64,000 bases of DNA, taken from contig NZ_JAQFIL010000001.1 in NCBI RefSeq assembly GCF_029504655.1, forward strand, positions 6,391,001-6,455,000, read 5' to 3'. This DNA is from Catalinimonas alkaloidigena (GTDB lineage Bacteria; Bacteroidota; Bacteroidia; Cytophagales; Cyclobacteriaceae). The notes under the pieces were generated by a model. That model saw nothing but the letters and a program-made list of their open reading frames with translations. It did not search any database and was not told the DNA's origin. Shown here piece by piece: positions 62,299 through 64,000 of this stretch (the first letter of the stretch is position 1; each line of letters opens with the position of its first letter). A program made the position numbers and the translations under genes.

Positions 62299-62454
62299 AT
62301 GAAAAAGCTTATCAACAAATTCAGCCTGTTCACCTTAGCACTTTTGACCTCTTTCGCTTTCTCTATGAGTAGCTGCAGCGAAGATGTCATCAATCCTGAT
62401 CATAGTGCTATGCCTCCCAAAAACCTGATCAAAACCCCTCCCAGAAAGAACTAA
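62299..62454 (+). CDS. 51-residue lipoprotein, copy 2
   Basis: A tandem copy of the preceding gene, the same length and 57 bp downstream. The proteins differ at only two positions (DLV to DVI), both conservative, while seven of the nine nucleotide differences inside the coding part are synonymous; the stop codons also differ (TAG, TAA). That is the pattern of two copies kept as protein-coding genes. Signal, cysteine 26 and tail are the same as in copy 1. The third microprotein follows 11 bp later. Confidence 0.82.
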   Translation: MKKLINKFSLFTLALLTSFAFSMSSCSEDVINPDHSAMPPKNLIKTPPRKN

Positions 62455-62465
62455 GCGCTACGACA

Positions 62466-62567
62466 ATGACCAGTAAAACAGAAAAGGCTATTGTCTACAC
62501 TGTAATCGCAGTGCAAACAATAGCCATACTAGCGCTCTTTCAAAAGTTTGTAGCCGTGATTTTATAA
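62466..62567 (+). CDS. 33-residue single-pass membrane microprotein
   Basis: ATG 62466 opens a 33-residue peptide: TSKTEKA, then a hydrophobic helix (IVYTVIAVQTIAILALF) and a short QKFVAVIL end. It starts 11 bp after the second lipoprotein and ends 3 bp before the stop of the convergent M20 gene, leaving no space for a terminator. Its placement right behind the lipoproteins suggests one transcript. It may be an inner membrane partner or regulator of the lipoproteins; that is inference only. Coding status rests on context and clean helix composition. Confidence 0.55.
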   Translation: MTSKTEKAIVYTVIAVQTIAILALFQKFVAVIL

Positions 62568-62570
62568 ACC

Positions 62571-63890
62571 TTACTTACCCATGCTGGCTTTATGCTCCTG
62601 CATGTACGCAATGGTAAGGTTGCTTAGGGTTCTTACACCCAGTTTCAGTCCGCTGTCATCAATAAAGAAATCAGGGGTATGGTGAGGTGCAACTTCCTCT
62701 GCTTCCTTATCAGCAGACATACCTCCCAGAAAGAAGAAGAAGCCAGGTACTTCCTCCGCGAAGTAGGAAAAATCTTCAGCTCCCGTTACCGGGTAACGTA
62801 GAAAGACATTATCCTGCCCGGCAGTTTCATTTAGCGTCTCTACTGCCCAGGCCGTAAGCTCAGGATCGTTGTAGGTAACCGGATAGCCACGGGAGATATT
62901 CACTTCTACTTCCGCTCCGGCACTTTCCCCAATATTGATAGCAACCTCCCGAATACGCGCATGAATTTTATCCTGCATCTCAGGGTCCAGAGAACGGATG
63001 GTTCCGATCATAGTCACCTCTTCAGGGATGATGTTGCTGCGTACTCCTCCCTCAATTTTGCCTATCGTAACTACCGCAGGAGCTTTGATTAACTCAAGGT
63101 TACGGCTCACTATAGTCTGTAGCCCCATCACAATCTGTGAAGCCGTAACGATAGGGTCTACGCCAGACCAGGGATAAGCGCCGTGTGTCTGAGCCCCTTT
63201 TACCTTGATTTCCAGCCCATCTACGCCCGCCATAGTACCTTCGGGACGATAGCCTATCTGATTAACTTTGGTTTGGGAATTGATGTGCAAGCCAAATATC
63301 ACATCCACATCCGGGTTTTTTAAAGCGCCTTCTTTGATCATCAGGTCGGCACCACCTTCTTCGCCATCCGGCGCTCCTTCTTCGGCGGGCTGAAAAATAA
63401 ACTTAACGGTTCCCTGTAAATCATCCTGCATGCTGCTCAGCGTCTCAGCTACCCCCATCAAAATGGCAACGTGGGTATCATGGCCGCAGGCATGCATCAC
63501 GCCTACCTCTTCGCCATTGTACTCGGCAGTCACTTTAGAGGCAAAAGGAATATCTACCCGCTCAGTAACCGGCAGGGCATCCATATCAGCTCTTAGCGCT
63601 ACTACCGGGCCGGGCTTGCCTCCCCTGAGGACACCTACCACTCCGGTATGGGCCACTTTGGTCTGCACCTCTATTCCCAAAGATTTCAGGTGCTCCGCCA
63701 CCATTTCTGCGGTACGAAACTCCCGGTTGGATAGCTCAGGATGCGCATGGATATCGCGGCGCCAGGCGATCACTTTCTCATCAATCTGATCAGCCATTTG
63801 ATCTACCTGTGTTTTCAGGTCCTGGGCAAAAGCTATATCAACAGCAAAAAAAGCTGTCAATAGGATGAACAGCAGTATTTTTTTATACAT
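62571..63890 (-). CDS. M20 family amidohydrolase
   Basis: A 439-residue exported metal-dependent amidohydrolase. A signal peptide (1-22, cleavage near FAQ) is followed by the M20/IAP amidohydrolase fold: ALRADMDALPV, VMHACGHDTHVAILMGVAETL with the metal cysteine/histidine set, FQPAEEGAPDGEEGG and VTGAEDFSYFAEEVPGFFFFLGG. Family members cleave N-acyl amino acids or IAA conjugates. A small internal dimerisation domain spans about 205-320. It is convergent with the microprotein unit. Confidence 0.93.
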   Translation of the reverse strand: MYKKILLFILLTAFFAVDIAFAQDLKTQVDQMADQIDEKVIAWRRDIHAHPELSNREFRTAEMVAEHLKSLGIEVQTKVAHTGVVGVLRGGKPGPVVALRADMDALPVTERVDIPFASKVTAEYNGEEVGVMHACGHDTHVAILMGVAETLSSMQDDLQGTVKFIFQPAEEGAPDGEEGGADLMIKEGALKNPDVDVIFGLHINSQTKVNQIGYRPEGTMAGVDGLEIKVKGAQTHGAYPWSGVDPIVTASQIVMGLQTIVSRNLELIKAPAVVTIGKIEGGVRSNIIPEEVTMIGTIRSLDPEMQDKIHARIREVAINIGESAGAEVEVNISRGYPVTYNDPELTAWAVETLNETAGQDNVFLRYPVTGAEDFSYFAEEVPGFFFFLGGMSADKEAEEVAPHHTPDFFIDDSGLKLGVRTLSNLTIAYMQEHKASMGK

Positions 63891-63962
63891 CGTAAAAAAG
63901 GTTAGGTTTTAATAGAAACTATATGAAAATATAGGCGCTTTGTTGATAACTATCAAATAAAA

Positions 63963-63989
63963 AGAGCGTACCTTTGATCAACACGCTCT
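63963..63989 (-). terminator. Intrinsic terminator of a gene beyond the right edge
   Basis: AGAGCGT at 63963-63969 and ACGCTCT at 63983-63989 form a stem; on the minus strand it is followed by TTTTTATTTG. It is placed to end a minus-strand gene lying to the right of the window. Confidence 0.7.
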
Positions 63990-64000
63990 CTCTAACTTAC

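Noticed and set aside
1..64000. CRISPR arrays, tRNA, rRNA, prophage or intact insertion sequence
   Set aside because: Looked for regularly spaced direct repeats, cloverleaf-like segments, transposase or phage genes; none is visible by eye. A covariance-model tRNA scan was not possible.

Overview
The window looks like the chromosome of a free-living, probably marine or soil member of the Bacteroidota, most likely Cytophagales. The evidence is the LpxC-FabZ fusion, the response regulator-PglZ protein PorX (regulator of the type IX secretion system), the porX-tsaE-ald gene order, Bacteroidota-type lipoprotein signals, families typical of the phylum (BatD, DUF4136, DUF4905, PA2169-type four-helix protein) and promoters of the form TTG-N19/20-TAnnTTTG. 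Coding density is high. I see no rRNA, tRNA, CRISPR array, prophage or intact insertion sequence.

Layout. 1-5.7 kb (minus strand): a partial lipoprotein, a lone ABC ATPase, the lipid A genes lpxA, lpxC/fabZ and lpxD, and an HD phosphohydrolase. 5.8-10.2 kb (plus): porX, tsaE, alanine dehydrogenase and a serine hydrolase. 10.3-14.4 kb (minus): phosphatidylserine decarboxylase, glutamate dehydrogenase, cdsA, a DUF2007 protein and a CPBP membrane protease. 14.6-17.4 kb: dusB, an EamA transporter, a cyclophilin and a 60-residue protein ending in CVGCGS. 17.4-21.3 kb (minus): an S9 peptidase and an NfeD protease. 21.4-25.4 kb (plus): a five-gene run (DUF4905, LysM/DPBB, unknown, DUF2400, HAD). 25.5-28.6 kb: carbonic anhydrase and small stress-type proteins. 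28.6-32.6 kb (minus): a xylose operon (xylB, xylA, ROK kinase). 32.7-42.4 kb: a metallophosphoesterase, an FtsX-type permease with a divergent winged-helix regulator, a repeat element, an orphan lipoprotein, a TetR regulator, UspA and an SMP-30 lipoprotein.

42.5-47.8 kb holds a tandem pair of NAD(P)H-binding proteins followed by a separate DUF2867 protein, an array of three near-perfect hairpins, a flavoprotein and an M16 peptidase. 47.9-50.8 kb is an AT-rich block with RidA, a probable methanethiol S-methyltransferase, OsmC and an AraC regulator, possibly acquired. 51.5-61.2 kb is mostly housekeeping: an outer membrane barrel, anmK, apbE, ruvB, DUF4136, queG, batD and aroC. 62.0-62.6 kb is a compact transcription unit of three microproteins: two nearly identical 51-residue lipoproteins and a 33-residue membrane peptide. 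An M20 amidohydrolase follows on the minus strand.

The least explained part is the microprotein unit at 62.0-62.6 kb. It has a strong phylum-type promoter, a tandem duplication whose differences are mostly synonymous, and no recognisable family. Other points of interest are the CVGCGS microprotein, the split and duplicated NAD(P)H-binding/DUF2867 locus, the triple-hairpin array and the half-sites in front of the divergent winged-helix regulator.
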